DNA from: Gymnopus androsaceus JB14
Taxonomy: Eukaryota; Basidiomycota; Agaricomycetes; Agaricales; Omphalotaceae
Direction of reading: 5' to 3'
Assembly (NCBI GenBank): GCA_009733575.1
Contig: ML769416.1
Location: forward strand, 62,001-126,000
Length of the DNA: 64,000 nucleotides
Below are positions 33,905 to 44,693 of this stretch, piece by piece. The translations under genes were made by a program, and so were the position numbers. A model generated the notes under the pieces. The model made no database searches. It was not told the origin of the DNA and was given only the letters and a program-made list of their open reading frames with translations. Each line of letters begins with the position of its first letter. Position 1 is the first letter of the stretch.

Positions 33905-36900
33905 TCATGTATCTAACCCCTCCAGAGCCTCCTCTAGCTGCCTTGGTGTCGACTCACTGTGATATGTGATTTGGGCAACTGGAATATTTTCCTGTGTTTC
34001 TGGCTCAATGGTGACTGGAGAAGAACATTCTTCATTTTGGTCAAGGGGGAGATCATGAATGCTGGACTCAGGCTATAAATGAAGAAGATTTAGAATGTAG
34101 TTGAACTTGTTGATAAAAAGACTTACAGGTCGAGATACAGGTTCTGATGGCCTGTAATTATTCAAGGAAGGCATTCTAAAATCAATATATCCAATATAAG
34201 TAACTAAACTCGAAGCTGGGAGAGAACATCTTACAGATCTTCATTCTGAGTGGCTTGAACTTCAAGCTCTGAGATAGAGTCTATAAGTATGGATGAACAC
34301 ATAGAGTTCTGAGTGGATTGAACTTCAAGGTCTGGAATAGAGTACATTGATAGATCCACAGAGGGAAGAGTCTCAGGTTTCTGCATTTCAGTGAGGATGC
34401 TATGGAGCTTCTGATGAGGCAGGAGATCAGCCCATGCAACACATGATGCCAAATATTCCTGATCATCTAGGAGGTCAATGAGCCACCCAAAGCAAGTGAC
34501 CCAATGAGAACTTCTCCCAGTTAGGTTAAGGAGAGAATTGAAAGAGTCCCAGCCATATCCAAACTGATGCTTGAATATGAAATAAAGTCGCTCTGGGCAA
34601 TCCAGATACTGAATCCACTTTATTGCCCATTCCGATGTGGTATTGACTTCCTGGCCCTCCCAATCAAATACAGCAACATTAATCATTGGGTAATTCCAGA
34701 ATTTAGAGTGACAGCCTTCCCCCCCAGGCTTAGCAAATGAGATTGGTAACAGATCATGCTTTCGTAGCATGTTAAAAAATATTTCTGGGTCTGATGAATG
34801 TTCAATCATCATTAGGATGAAACTGGACAAAAAGGAAGGAAGACTTTTTTTATATGAATGTTCATCATCAATATTAGAAGAATCGGCTAAAGCATGGTCC
34901 AAATGGTCAAAAACAGAATGGATGAGGGCCGGGGTATAGACTAGATCTTTATTTTGTATCCCTAACCACTTGAGAATTGAGACTGCTTTGACATGTGTAG
35001 TAGCTTCAATTGAGTCATTAAACTTGTTGAACTCATGAGCAAGAATATATGAGCATATTTCCACAAGATCTGGGCCTTTTGAAGGTCTTAACTGATGAAT
35101 TATACCCCGAAGCTTTAGATGTGTGCCAGCTTTTGCAACAAAGAAGGAAAGTGCAACTCTTTGGGACTCCTTTGCTTCATTAGTATCAATATTGGATTGG
35201 GTATTCAAGGCCTTCCACTCAGAAATTGCCCAATATAATAAAGAGTATATGAAGTCAGAGGAGTTTAAGGAGTTAACATCTTGACTGACTGCAATCTTTC
35301 GACTTGTAAGATGCTGAAGGATTGTAGTCAAAATGAGATTGTGAAGATGGAAGTTGTCTGACAATGCAGCCATTAGAGTTACTGGTGATTCACCATGAGA
35401 GTTTGGATCTGGCACAGATGGAATATCCAAAAGGCGAGTTGCCATAACTGGGTCCAATTGAAAATGCTCAGCACATGTTTTTATGCAAATTTTCCACACT
35501 GAGAGTGGGAGACAGACTTGGGAGAATGGCCCTGGTGATAGAAAATCACTAAGATCTAAATGCTTGGGCCTATTATCATCATAAAGAGATGGGATTATGA
35601 TCCGGTTAAATGCTTGATGTCCATCCTCTTGCTTGGGATGCCAATTGGTATCTGGTCGAGGTAGACTCAATGTTCTAGGGTGCTTGAAGCCCAGGCAGAC
35701 ATACCAACTGCATAATATGGCAATACTGCTCCCAATCATCAACAATGTAATCATCGTAGAAATTCTGATGACAAGCAGAGCGCAGCTGGAGCTCAAAATA
35801 AGGTTGAACTACATCTGTGATACTCTTGGTTTTTGCATGAGATGGCATTAGCCCAACAATAGCTTGGAATGAGATATCTCGGACAGTGGAATTGGAGGAT
35901 GTGCTGAAAAGCCATGTGATGGCATCAATATCAAGCTGCTGTCCATTCTGTAGTACAGCTTGGTTTTGTTGCTCTTGAAATGAGAGTGGATGGGTCTGCT
36001 GCTGGCCCTTAGGCCATTTCCATGCTTTAAAAATCCAACAGGAGTTCTCCAATTTGTCAGATAATGTGATAGAGATCCATTTGAGGATGGATTGGGACTT
36101 CTCAAGAGTGAAGTTCTTCATATTTAAAAGCTGAGGGGAAATGATAGAAATACCAGGGTGAATAATATGGAGCAAAATTCCAGAAGCATCAACTATGAAA
36201 ATCCATGGATGATAAAGATAGGTGGAAATAGGAGATTGATAAGGGCACTGGGGGTCCACCAAGGAAAGGATTATTGACCCAATGTATGCAGTGTAAGCAA
36301 TGCCAGTGACAGCACTTACTACAATGGCCATTCCAGCATGAACTGTTGAAAGGAAAAGTGCAAGTCCCACAAGAAAGAGTGCAATGGAGATGTGAAGTGT
36401 GATTGGAAGAAGATCAATGATCATGGGGACATGGTAATTTTCCAAGCCTGAAAGGCGGAACTGCTGTAGTCGAGCTCGTTCTTGTGCTGTGCCTGAGGCT
36501 GGAGCCATGTACCAATAGAGCCACTGTTTTGTCAAGACAGCAATGAGAGCAGTTGACAGGCTAATGGACAGGCTAGTAAACCACAGTGCATTGACCCAAA
36601 CAATGGCTACACTTGGTGAGGCAAGTGTATCAGTAGGATTCTGAATAGTAGGGAGTGGAAGTGATCCATTGGCAAGTGACTCCTGGACAAGGATGAGGTT
36701 GTAGACCATCACAGCAGTTAATTGGCTGTAGTCAGGCCCTTGAAGGTTTTGTGATGTCTGGATGACAAAGCTTGTCACAATTGCAGAGAATAGACCAATC
36801 TATTGCTTGCTGTTAGTGCACAGTATGAGAATAGTAGCAAAAAGCTCACAATCACAAGGAGAACATCTAGGGCATCACGCCAAGCTGTGATTCTGTCATT

Positions 36901-37314
36901 ATCAAACTGTTCCTTTTCATCCAAGTACGTCTTGTAAAATCTTGATTCTGCTTGCATCTCAGCCCCCCATTCATCTTCAGGATATTTTTTCTTGTAGTCA
37001 TATGAGTGATCTACTGCTATATCCAATGTCAACACCAGTTACAGACTTACAGTTGAGTAAGATCATTGCTTACCTCCAAACATCCCACTTATTGGGTGCT
37101 TTACTTTGTTATGTTTCAATGCGAACAATCTTGCAGTCCATGTTGGCCTAGTACCTTGCCCACTAGATTTAGTGGGCACAAACTCGATCCCAATGCCTGT
37201 TTCAGCAGCTCCTATGTCAACGCTGGAATCCATAGCAACACTCATGAGATTGTGTTCAGGGTCTGTCGTATCAGCACCACTTGGAGGGTTATTTGATTCT
37301 GACTGGGACCCCAT
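33905..37314 (-). CDS. DUF6535 transmembrane protein, CpG-poor, one frame break
   Basis: Exon 1 (37314-37074, MGSQSESNNPPSGADTTD) and exon 2 (37016-36850, AVDHSYDYKKKYPEDEWGAE) join in frame to a long exon from 36799. Together they carry the DUF6535 domain: RFYKTYLDEKEQFDNDRIT, WRDALDVLLV, GLFSAIVTSFVIQTSQNL, WVNALWFTSLSISLSTALIA, VLTKQWLYWYMAPASGTAQE and YHVPMIIDLLPITLHISIAL. A long soluble region follows (GPFSQVCLPLSVWKICIKT, LLDIPSVPDPNSHGESPVTL). Near 35680 the frame shifts by +1 (LPGLQAP* against HPRTLSLPRPD). Two small 3' exons (about 34183-34128 and 34071-33905) end at the stop at 33905-33907. Function unknown. The gene has very few CG dinucleotides, like the repeats around it, yet has no nonsense decay. 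Confidence 0.8.
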
Positions 37315-38303
37315 TAGCACTCACTGGCAAGAAAGAGCACAATCGTGGTGGTAAGAGTAATACGTGGCAAAGGCTCGGGAGCACAGTTCGAGCTGTGATT
37401 GACAGATTGTTTAAAAATCAATGGGAAGTTCCATCACGGTACTTACTCGGCTTTGAAGACAGAAATAGAACAGCAACAAGCCACTTATAAACCTCTAGGA
37501 TCCTTCACAAGGTCTTCGCCTCCTGTCAAGCGCGGCTCCTCAGGAGCTCCATCATAACTTTCTTACACAGCTCTCCGCTTCTTCGGTATGTCACCCACCG
37601 TTCCATAGTTCTTGATATTTCTCTGCCTCTTCCAAAGCGTCTAGTCTTTTTTTTTGGTTAGGAGGCTGGACGGTTACTACTAGTAGGCAGTAACAGTCAG
37701 TTGGCCGGCCGCTCCGTACATCACACATACCTTCTATCCGCTTCCATATATAAAGTAGGTAGATGCAATTTGTCAATTAATCGTTCTTGCACCCATTCCC
37801 GATGCTCGACTCCCTCTGTTGAAGTTGTACACCAACTGAGCTTGCTCAACAAAAGACCTTTTTTTGGCTATATAGGAAAAAGATGATAGTTTTCCACTTC
37901 TTTTTCATTATGGCGAAAAAATTTATTACTTATTTACACTACATTTTTCGGCCTCAATTTGTTGGGCCCGACGGAGTGGGATTCCTGGCTAAGTATTACA
38001 AATCAGCAAGAGATCAGATCTGCCTGCAAGTTAATCTGTGCTTATTCAAGTATAAGAATAAGATCCGCTCTTGAAGGGAGAGTAAGCTTCAACTTTGCAT
38101 CCAAGTATGTATTGGTATCCACAAGTAACAACCTAGTACTATGCAGAAGATTTACCCCGCTACTTGTGATGCTGGCACCGAGTCGTGATCGAGGTCCTTA
38201 AGAGGAAAGGTCTTCTCCTCGTTGATCCCGTTCAATCAACGGATACTTTACACTGAACAAGTGTAAAGCTCATCTGTATCTCGAGGAGTGTAAAAAGCGC
38301 TCT
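37315..38303. other. Spacer between the DUF6535 gene and the second duplication copy
   Basis: No gene was recognised. CpG content rises again across this interval. A small inverted repeat (CTTTACAC/GTGTAAAG, about 38248-38270) lies 35 bases before the duplicate block begins. Confidence 0.35.
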
Positions 38304-40645
38304 CCAAGAATTTGCCCGGGTACAGATTCGCCCTTTAGCGTCCTTGACTCTGATCTGATCTTATTTTCTCTTTAGGCATGCATCTCGCAGACGCTTCCGT
38401 CTTTGTTTCTTGTGTCATGTCACTAGCCGTTTTCGATATCGGCAAGTGCGTCAAGAATGAGATGGTCATCGAACCAGTTAATGATCGAACAAGCGCGACC
38501 ATTAGGTGGGTACTACTTTTCGAATGGATGCTTTTCCATCTATGTGAATGCGAACAAATTACTGATCACTTTCCTTCTATCTAGTCGCCCTAAGCCGTTC
38601 AAGTGCAGTATCAAACCCCGCTCACCAAGGGCGATTGCGTTGATTCAATCTTCTGACGAGCACTTGTAGTAACTTTTGATTTTTTGCATCTTACTCGTAT
38701 AATGTATCTCGGGATCAACTAGAGCTTATCTCAATCTCCTTGTTTCGTTGCTTTTAACTAGTATTTTTTGAATTACCTGTATGACGAGTTTCATGACTCT
38801 TAATGTACGTCTCCGTAATGATTCTTGCTTTCGAATGCACCTCTTTTCCCTGAATATCTAATAATCTATGTAAGTATGTATTTATTCTCCGTCGTCGAGA
38901 TTTCATCCTCATTTTTTCCTAGTTTGTCAGTCGCCACTAGGACCTCGGAATGTACGAGCAGTCTTAAGCTTTGACAAATGACAACTGCTTCATTTTTTGC
39001 TCTGCCAGCACTGTCTTTCAAGTTCGATTTCGAGCCACTTGCTGCTTGCGATCTGGGTTCTTGGCGCCAGCAAGTGCTTGAATCGAACTTGAATGACGCG
39101 GACATTCGAGCTAAAACGACTAACTAAAGTATAGTATCATTACGGATAAGTACTATCAAGTGATTTATGAGTCGGGGTCTAGACGAAACTATGCACTGCA
39201 CGTATGCGGAGCGCTCACTTACACTGGCACTCTGCCTCCACCACATACGCGTCCTGCCTAAAGTCCAGGATCATAGTGTTCCATCCGCTTCTTTCCACCG
39301 CTACCGAGGTAAGTCTTGCCTTCCCTTTCTTCCTTCCCATCGCTTTCTCTTCATCCCTTCTCTTCATCCCTTCCCTTTTCCTTCGCAACCCGAGTCCTTC
39401 TGGCCTTCTCGGTGCTATCCGCATATTCTCATGCATTTCTTCCTTCCTTCCTGTTGATACATATGGACATTACAGGAGCGTAGGCCGACATGCGACAGAG
39501 TCAGAGTAACATCCGCTTTTTTCTGGTCGACGAAGACCAACGCGTGCTTTGAGAACGATGATTCGGTTGTCAGGGAATCGGCGGAACAAGGGAGGAACGG
39601 AAGTTAGAGGGAAGGATGGAAGAGAAGACATATAAGCGACGCCGGGTTATGAAGATGAACTCGAAGATGGTCTAGAGTGTCCAAAAAACAGAAACGACAG
39701 ATAGAATTTCATGAAGGTTATGTGTCTGTCATGATGACATCCGAGTCTTCCACAGCCTGCACACTCCTGCTTCCGCTTTGCAAGTCAATCGCTGCATCCA
39801 TCTGCGGATCCGTCTGACCGTCGTTCTGAGTTTCAGTGCTTCCTGTCACCGAACCAGGTATAAACGCGTTCTCCGGTACATGCGACATTGTTGATACAGC
39901 TGGAGCCGGAGCCGGCGACGCTCGAGACGACATATCTATCGGTGACAACGAGGATAAGGCGGAACTAGGTTGTCTCGTTTGCGGTGAAGCCGAAGAAGAA
40001 TTTACTTTAGGAATTTGAAGAGAGAGATATTGTGGTTTTATATCGGAGACATCGGGAGTTTCGCTTGTAGAAATCTGAGGGCGAGGGGATGAAGATGTAG
40101 TGGAGATATGGTTGCCTTGTGTATGTGATGGTTAGCCAATGGAAATGAAAGTAACGCTTGAAGCTCACCATTAACCAACAACGACTCCTCAACATCCATT
40201 TTTGTGTCCTTCTCTTCCGGTTTATCCTTTCGTTCTGTAGAATCCATTTCCTCATCGTCTTGTTTGAGATCAGGGGGTTTAGTATCCCGAGGAGAGTCCT
40301 GCTCTCGCTCCTTCTCTTTCCGGTCACTTGATTCCCCGTTAATACCATTCTCATTGCGCTCCTCTTTGAGAATACGAAAGATAGATGCCTCTAAATCATC
40401 GCTGAAACCATTGTCAGAAAAGATTTGAAGATCGTTCACAGTGGTTTCAACGTAAGGATACCTGTTGCACGGTACGAGTCAGTAGAATTCGCAGGACAGA
40501 AAATATATAGATACCGCTGAATTTCTTGCATCAGCTCCGCACGCAGATTGTTATCGTCCTGACCGAAACTAATGAACGACCGCGTCTTCGCGAAGCGCTG
40601 TTGCACAACATCTTCAGTCTTTTTGTTGAAAGCTGGTATATGGTC
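38304..40645. repeat. Segmental duplication, right copy
   Basis: It matches 19235-22370 from the P450 heme micro-exon through the SHG1-like gene. This copy lacks the 771-bp element and keeps the intact gene. Homology to the decayed units continues to its right, through 40950-42200 (F-box gene start). Confidence 0.9.
38308..38669 (+). pseudogene. Cytochrome P450 3' fragment
   Basis: Only the last three exons are present: the 11-base heme exon AATTTGCCCGG, the [20 protein letters not shown] exon, and the last exon ending SSDEHL and the stop at 38667-38669. They are copies of 19246-19598. Nothing upstream encodes the rest of a P450, so this is a duplication remnant, not a gene. Confidence 0.9.
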
Positions 40646-40845
40646 CTACTGAATGTTGGTATTGAAGAAAAAAGAAATGACAATTTTGTGTACTCACACC
40701 TTTCTGAAATTCTGCAAATAGTTTTCGGCGAAGTCGGTCGAATTCACCCGATTTTTTGAATCTGGTTTGTTCTTAGAAGAAATCCGCTGGAGAAAGCAGA
40801 AAGCGCGTACTGTTCAACAAGCTCGCTGGGATTCGTTATTGGCAT
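39718..40845 (-). CDS. BOD1/SHG1-domain protein (COMPASS subunit Shg1-like), intact copy
   Basis: Five exons join exactly: 40845-40811, 40761-40698, 40645-40515, 40461-40169 and 40115-39718, giving 306 residues. The N terminus, MPITNPSELVEQ then FKKSGEFDRLRRKLFAEFQ, matches the BOD1/SHG1 domain. It is followed by FNKKTEDVVQQRFAKTRS and AELMQEIQRYPYVETTV. The rest is charged and Ser/Pro-rich, as expected for a disordered tail. Shg1 is a subunit of the Set1/COMPASS histone H3K4 methyltransferase in yeast; the chromatin role is inferred from the domain alone. Intron lengths are 49, 52, 53 and 53 bases. Two damaged copies exist at 20658-22494 and 26646-26860, so this is probably the working one. 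Confidence 0.72.
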
Positions 40846-42062
40846 GCCGTTTGAATTCAACTTATGCAGTGGGCGCTAATTTCCGAGCGTCGCTTGTCCT
40901 ACACCATCACTTGACCGTTCTTATCTACAGCCTTCCTGCATCTATCAAAATAATTTAACGCGTTTCTTTTTGAAGGGTGAGTGAACCTCTGCTTATTTTC
41001 GAGGGAGGATTGTCACGGTCTGGGGGAATCACTCGAGGAATGAATATGTACTTTGTCTTGGAGCGCATTGATTGGTATGCAAATACGAAGGCCCAGAGGC
41101 AAGAGTACAACGACTCTGCTTTAAGGATCTATCCTCGCTGCTTCTGTCTCTCTTCTATCATCGAGATCTGACTGACTGACAAAGCCGTCACCTTAGTCGT
41201 TAAACGATATCGCTTCCAGTCCTTTGCGCACCAGTCACCGGTTTGAATTCGTGTTTTTCAGCGGTGAGTGATGTGGAAGTGCGATTCACTCCACTCATCG
41301 ACACCCAGTACGTATCCCTTATTTCACTATGGCCAAAGGGTTCGGAGATGCGAGGAAGTTCACGACGAGTCCGGTCCTCCAGCCATCGCCAGAGCCTGAG
41401 CAACTCTGCGGGAGGCTTTGTCCACCTCCAATCGATGTGCGGGATTACGTCAAGAGGTAACCCGACTCGTTGTTGGACTCCGAACGTTTCTGTATCCGGA
41501 GGAGCGTTTGCGAGGACAGTTACCGTACTATTTCCTTATTTGTGTAGTTTTTGGTACTTTACCCCACATTTTCCCCGCGCTTTGGCGCTTACCTAATCAA
41601 TTCCCCTTTTGACCTCAACCTCCATATCGCGAAGACCAACGCGTCTTTCGTCTGAGTTTCGACTTCGTATCTTCGAGCAACGTCTCGAAGATATCGTTCT
41701 TACTTCACTCGCGATTCTAACGAATCGTTTACTCTGTACATCGACCCAGAATTGGTCGATTCAGCTCTTCTCATCGTCTCAAACGACGCCTAACTCGATA
41801 ACGAATTAGGCGATTCGTCCAAGTCTTGGTACTCGCATTCTAGGTGAGTATCTACACCTATCTCTCCATTTATCTCGCTGCTGGTCGACCTCGTTCGCTG
41901 TGGGAACGTTGTCGCTATCTTTTACAGGCAGACGTCGAGCTCGCTAGCCCGACTGATTTACCTCGTTCCTTCTTGGAACAAATCATTCTTCCACAGTGAC
42001 CTATGCAACGAACCTATCCTTTTAAATTAAAAGCAGGAGGATATCCAGCACCAAAATCTACG
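40846..42062. promoter_or_regulatory. Divergent region between the SHG1-like and F-box genes, with an extra insert
   Basis: The outer parts (40950-41272 and 42000-42062) align with the decayed copies at 23800-26000 and 28165-30370. The middle, about 41273-41998, is absent from both decayed copies, which join GGTGAGTGAT directly to the GAACCTATCC segment. The extra piece begins GTGGAAG and ends CTTCCAC, so it may be an insertion with short inverted ends. Open stretches within it show no known motif. Confidence 0.5.
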
Positions 42063-43680
42063 ATGTCTGCATCCAATCCGCGACAAGCGAACTTTCAACT
42101 CCGGACGAACATGGACTGGGAGGAGATACGTCGAAGGTTACGCTCAGAATATGGCTCTGGAGTTCAGTCCGAGGCTGAAATCTCCGGAGTGCTCGCGGAT
42201 GTTGACAAGGACCTGGAGGACTGCGACGCCGAGTTCCGTCGTCTACAGTCGCGTATAATTGCTTTACAAAATCGGCGCAAGCGTTTAGAGGAGTACAAAA
42301 TCTCTCTGCGCTTTCTGCGGTCACCTATTCGTAGACTGCCTAACGAGACTATCCTCCGCATCTTTGATTATGCATGCGAGATGAACGAGCTTACATCGAA
42401 AATGTTGCGGACGATGCCTGCATTGGCAATCAGCAGCATATGTTCGCGATGGCGAACTCTCGCGCAGTCTTATCCTGATCTCTGGTCCCGTATCCGACTC
42501 CAATTGTGGACAGAACCTCGTCATCTACCAGATTTGCCCATCTTGGACCTTTACCTTGATTCTTCGAAACAATCTCCCCTAGCACTGGAAATTCATTTGA
42601 TGGGTTCTGAAAAGCTACAGGCGGGCCATCTAGAAGTTTGTGCTAAGCTTGCTGCATGCAGTCATCGCTGGAAGAAATTTACCACGGGACATTCGAAAAT
42701 TTATCGAGCCGTGAAGGTTCAACACCCTTGCAATTTTCCAATATTGGAACAGCTCTTAATCCCCAATCTGAGCATCTGCAACGAAAAATTTCTGAATCGC
42801 TTTCAACATGCGTCAAATCTGAAGGTTCTAGGCCTTTGCCGCATTAAAAGTTGGGGAGATACACAGCAGCGGAAGTTCCCATGGAGGCAGATTACTGAGC
42901 TTGATGTTGGTCAATTTGAGGATGTGATAAAGCACATCTACGAGATGCATAGTCTCCAAGAATTGCGCTTACGCCAGTCCTTAGGTATTGAAGGTGCTGT
43001 CAAACTTTGTTCGCCTCCGATAACAACTCCCTCTGTCCAGAAGCGCACTTACCTTCAGACGAACATCTTATCCAGAACCCGAGAGGTTGGCCAATGTGGT
43101 ATTTGCATCCATCACATGCCCTGCTCTAACTTCTCTTTTTGTGGAGGGAATAGATGGATATAAGGATCCATGGCCAAGAGACATGGTCAATGACTTTATA
43201 TCTCGCTCATCTTTCTACCTCACCACTCTTTCAATCAAATTTATTCCAATTCCGGACTCTGATCTCATTGATCTTCTCGGTCGCCTTCCTTCTCTCCAGC
43301 ATCTCACCGTAGTTGATTCCAACATTACTTCTCCAAGGCCCATAACATCGCTACTTGTGCAAAGTCTGCATGCTATCCCTCGCACAAGCTCTGTCACAGT
43401 CTTTTCGGTCTTGGTGAAAAGGCTGCAGAGTCTGTCACTGACCAGTTGCTCCGACGGAGGCTTCTGTGATCAGGATTTCGTCGATATGGTCTCGTCGAGG
43501 TGGTTTCTTGATGGCTATAGATCTCCCTCGGATCCAATGAATTCGAACGGTGGAATGGCATGCCTTCGTTCGGTGGTTATGCGTTTCACGAAACGAGTTG
43601 TTGACGAAGAAGTATACCGACCTTTGAAATATCTTGAACAAGAGGGTATGAGGGTTGTTGTTGTCGGTCAAAGTTCTTGA
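42063..43680 (+). CDS. F-box/LRR protein, frame-broken near 43,000
   Basis: The ATG at 42063 (MSASNPRQANFQLRTNMDW) is chosen by alignment to the paralogue at 6816; an in-frame ATG at 42003 is also possible. A coiled coil spans about residues 35-75 (DKDLEDCDAEFRRLQSR). The F-box follows (IRRLPNETILRIFDYACEMN, ISSICSRWRTLAQSYPDLW), then LRR-like segments (HASNLKVLGLCRIKSWG, MHSLQELRLRQSL). The first frame loses homology near 43000. Two neighbouring frames carry the continuation (SLCPEAHLPSDEHLIQNP, then RLANVVFASITCPALTSLF) to the stop at 43678-43680, with the family end EEVYRPLKYLEQEGMRVVVV. At least two small indels are needed (net +1), so it may be a pseudogene or an error-affected gene. It faces the SHG1-like gene. 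Confidence 0.72.
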
Positions 43681-44693
43681 TATGGTCTTTTTTTCGCGTG
43701 TAGTTTTTTTTGATTTAACTTGTTATTATTTTCCAACATTGATGTTATAATTTTTTTTTTGCTGCCTATCCCTACTCGTACTCCTCTTCTTCCCCAATGC
43801 AATATGCTACTAATACATATATATTCGAAATCGAAACGATTATGGACATGCGTTGTCGCAATCGAGTTGTTCTGCCTACTTCTTCGATCCGGCCAGGCGT
43901 CGAGCGTATCTTTTACATTGAGATAGCGCTTGGTAACACGTTTGCGTACATTTAGGTCGAGAAGAAGCGAGTTAGTAAAAGTGAACAAAAACTCAGATGG
44001 TAAAAAGTCAAGGAAATTTGACTGATGAGTTCGTCTGACTCTAGCCGCGTCTAGCGTTGCAAGCAAGACTCAGGCTAGTATTTAATATTCTGATAATATT
44101 CAGACCACTGGTCTTGTTCACCACGGAAATAAGTAAGATGAAAACAAGAGACACAAAAAAACCTCTCGGAAACAATTCTCTATCGACACCGCCGAAATCG
44201 TATGAATCAACAACGATGCTACGCCAAGGCCAGAACGCTCCTCCAACCTGGGCCACGGTGGAGAGCTGTGGAGGGATTCTGGGTCGAATGCAATGAAGCA
44301 CAACGATAATAGTACATGATGAAGGTCACGGTGCTTGGGAAGAATAGAACAGCTCTCTCTGGGGAGGCCCAACCCGGATATCACTTAAAGTACATAGCTT
44401 GCATACAAAAGAAACTTACATCGAATTTCAAGGATCAGTGTGCCGATGAACTTGAACCGAGCATTCTCAAGATTCTGACGGAAAGTGTGGATGTATTGTC
44501 GAGAACGATCATGAAGTGCAAGGGCGCCTAGTTGACCGTCTGCTTCAACTTGTGCCACCATGGCACCAAAGCTTTAATTGCATCTCTATTCTCTCCTGGT
44601 AAGACCATTTCCTTTTATTCTTTTTGTGAAAACTAACGACTTTGCCCTTCTTTACTAATAGAACGTGTCCTCGTCGCCGCTCTTCGAACGATA
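43681..44693. other. Intergenic region and F-box 5' leader
   Basis: No gene was recognised across about 900 bases. The right end is the leader of the F-box gene at 44694, with a likely 5'-UTR intron at 44599-44661 (GTAAGA donor, CTAATAG acceptor) in the same place as at 1897-1952. Confidence 0.4.

Noticed and set aside
38308..38669. A second cytochrome P450 gene
   Set aside because: Only the last three exons are present; everything upstream of the heme loop is missing.
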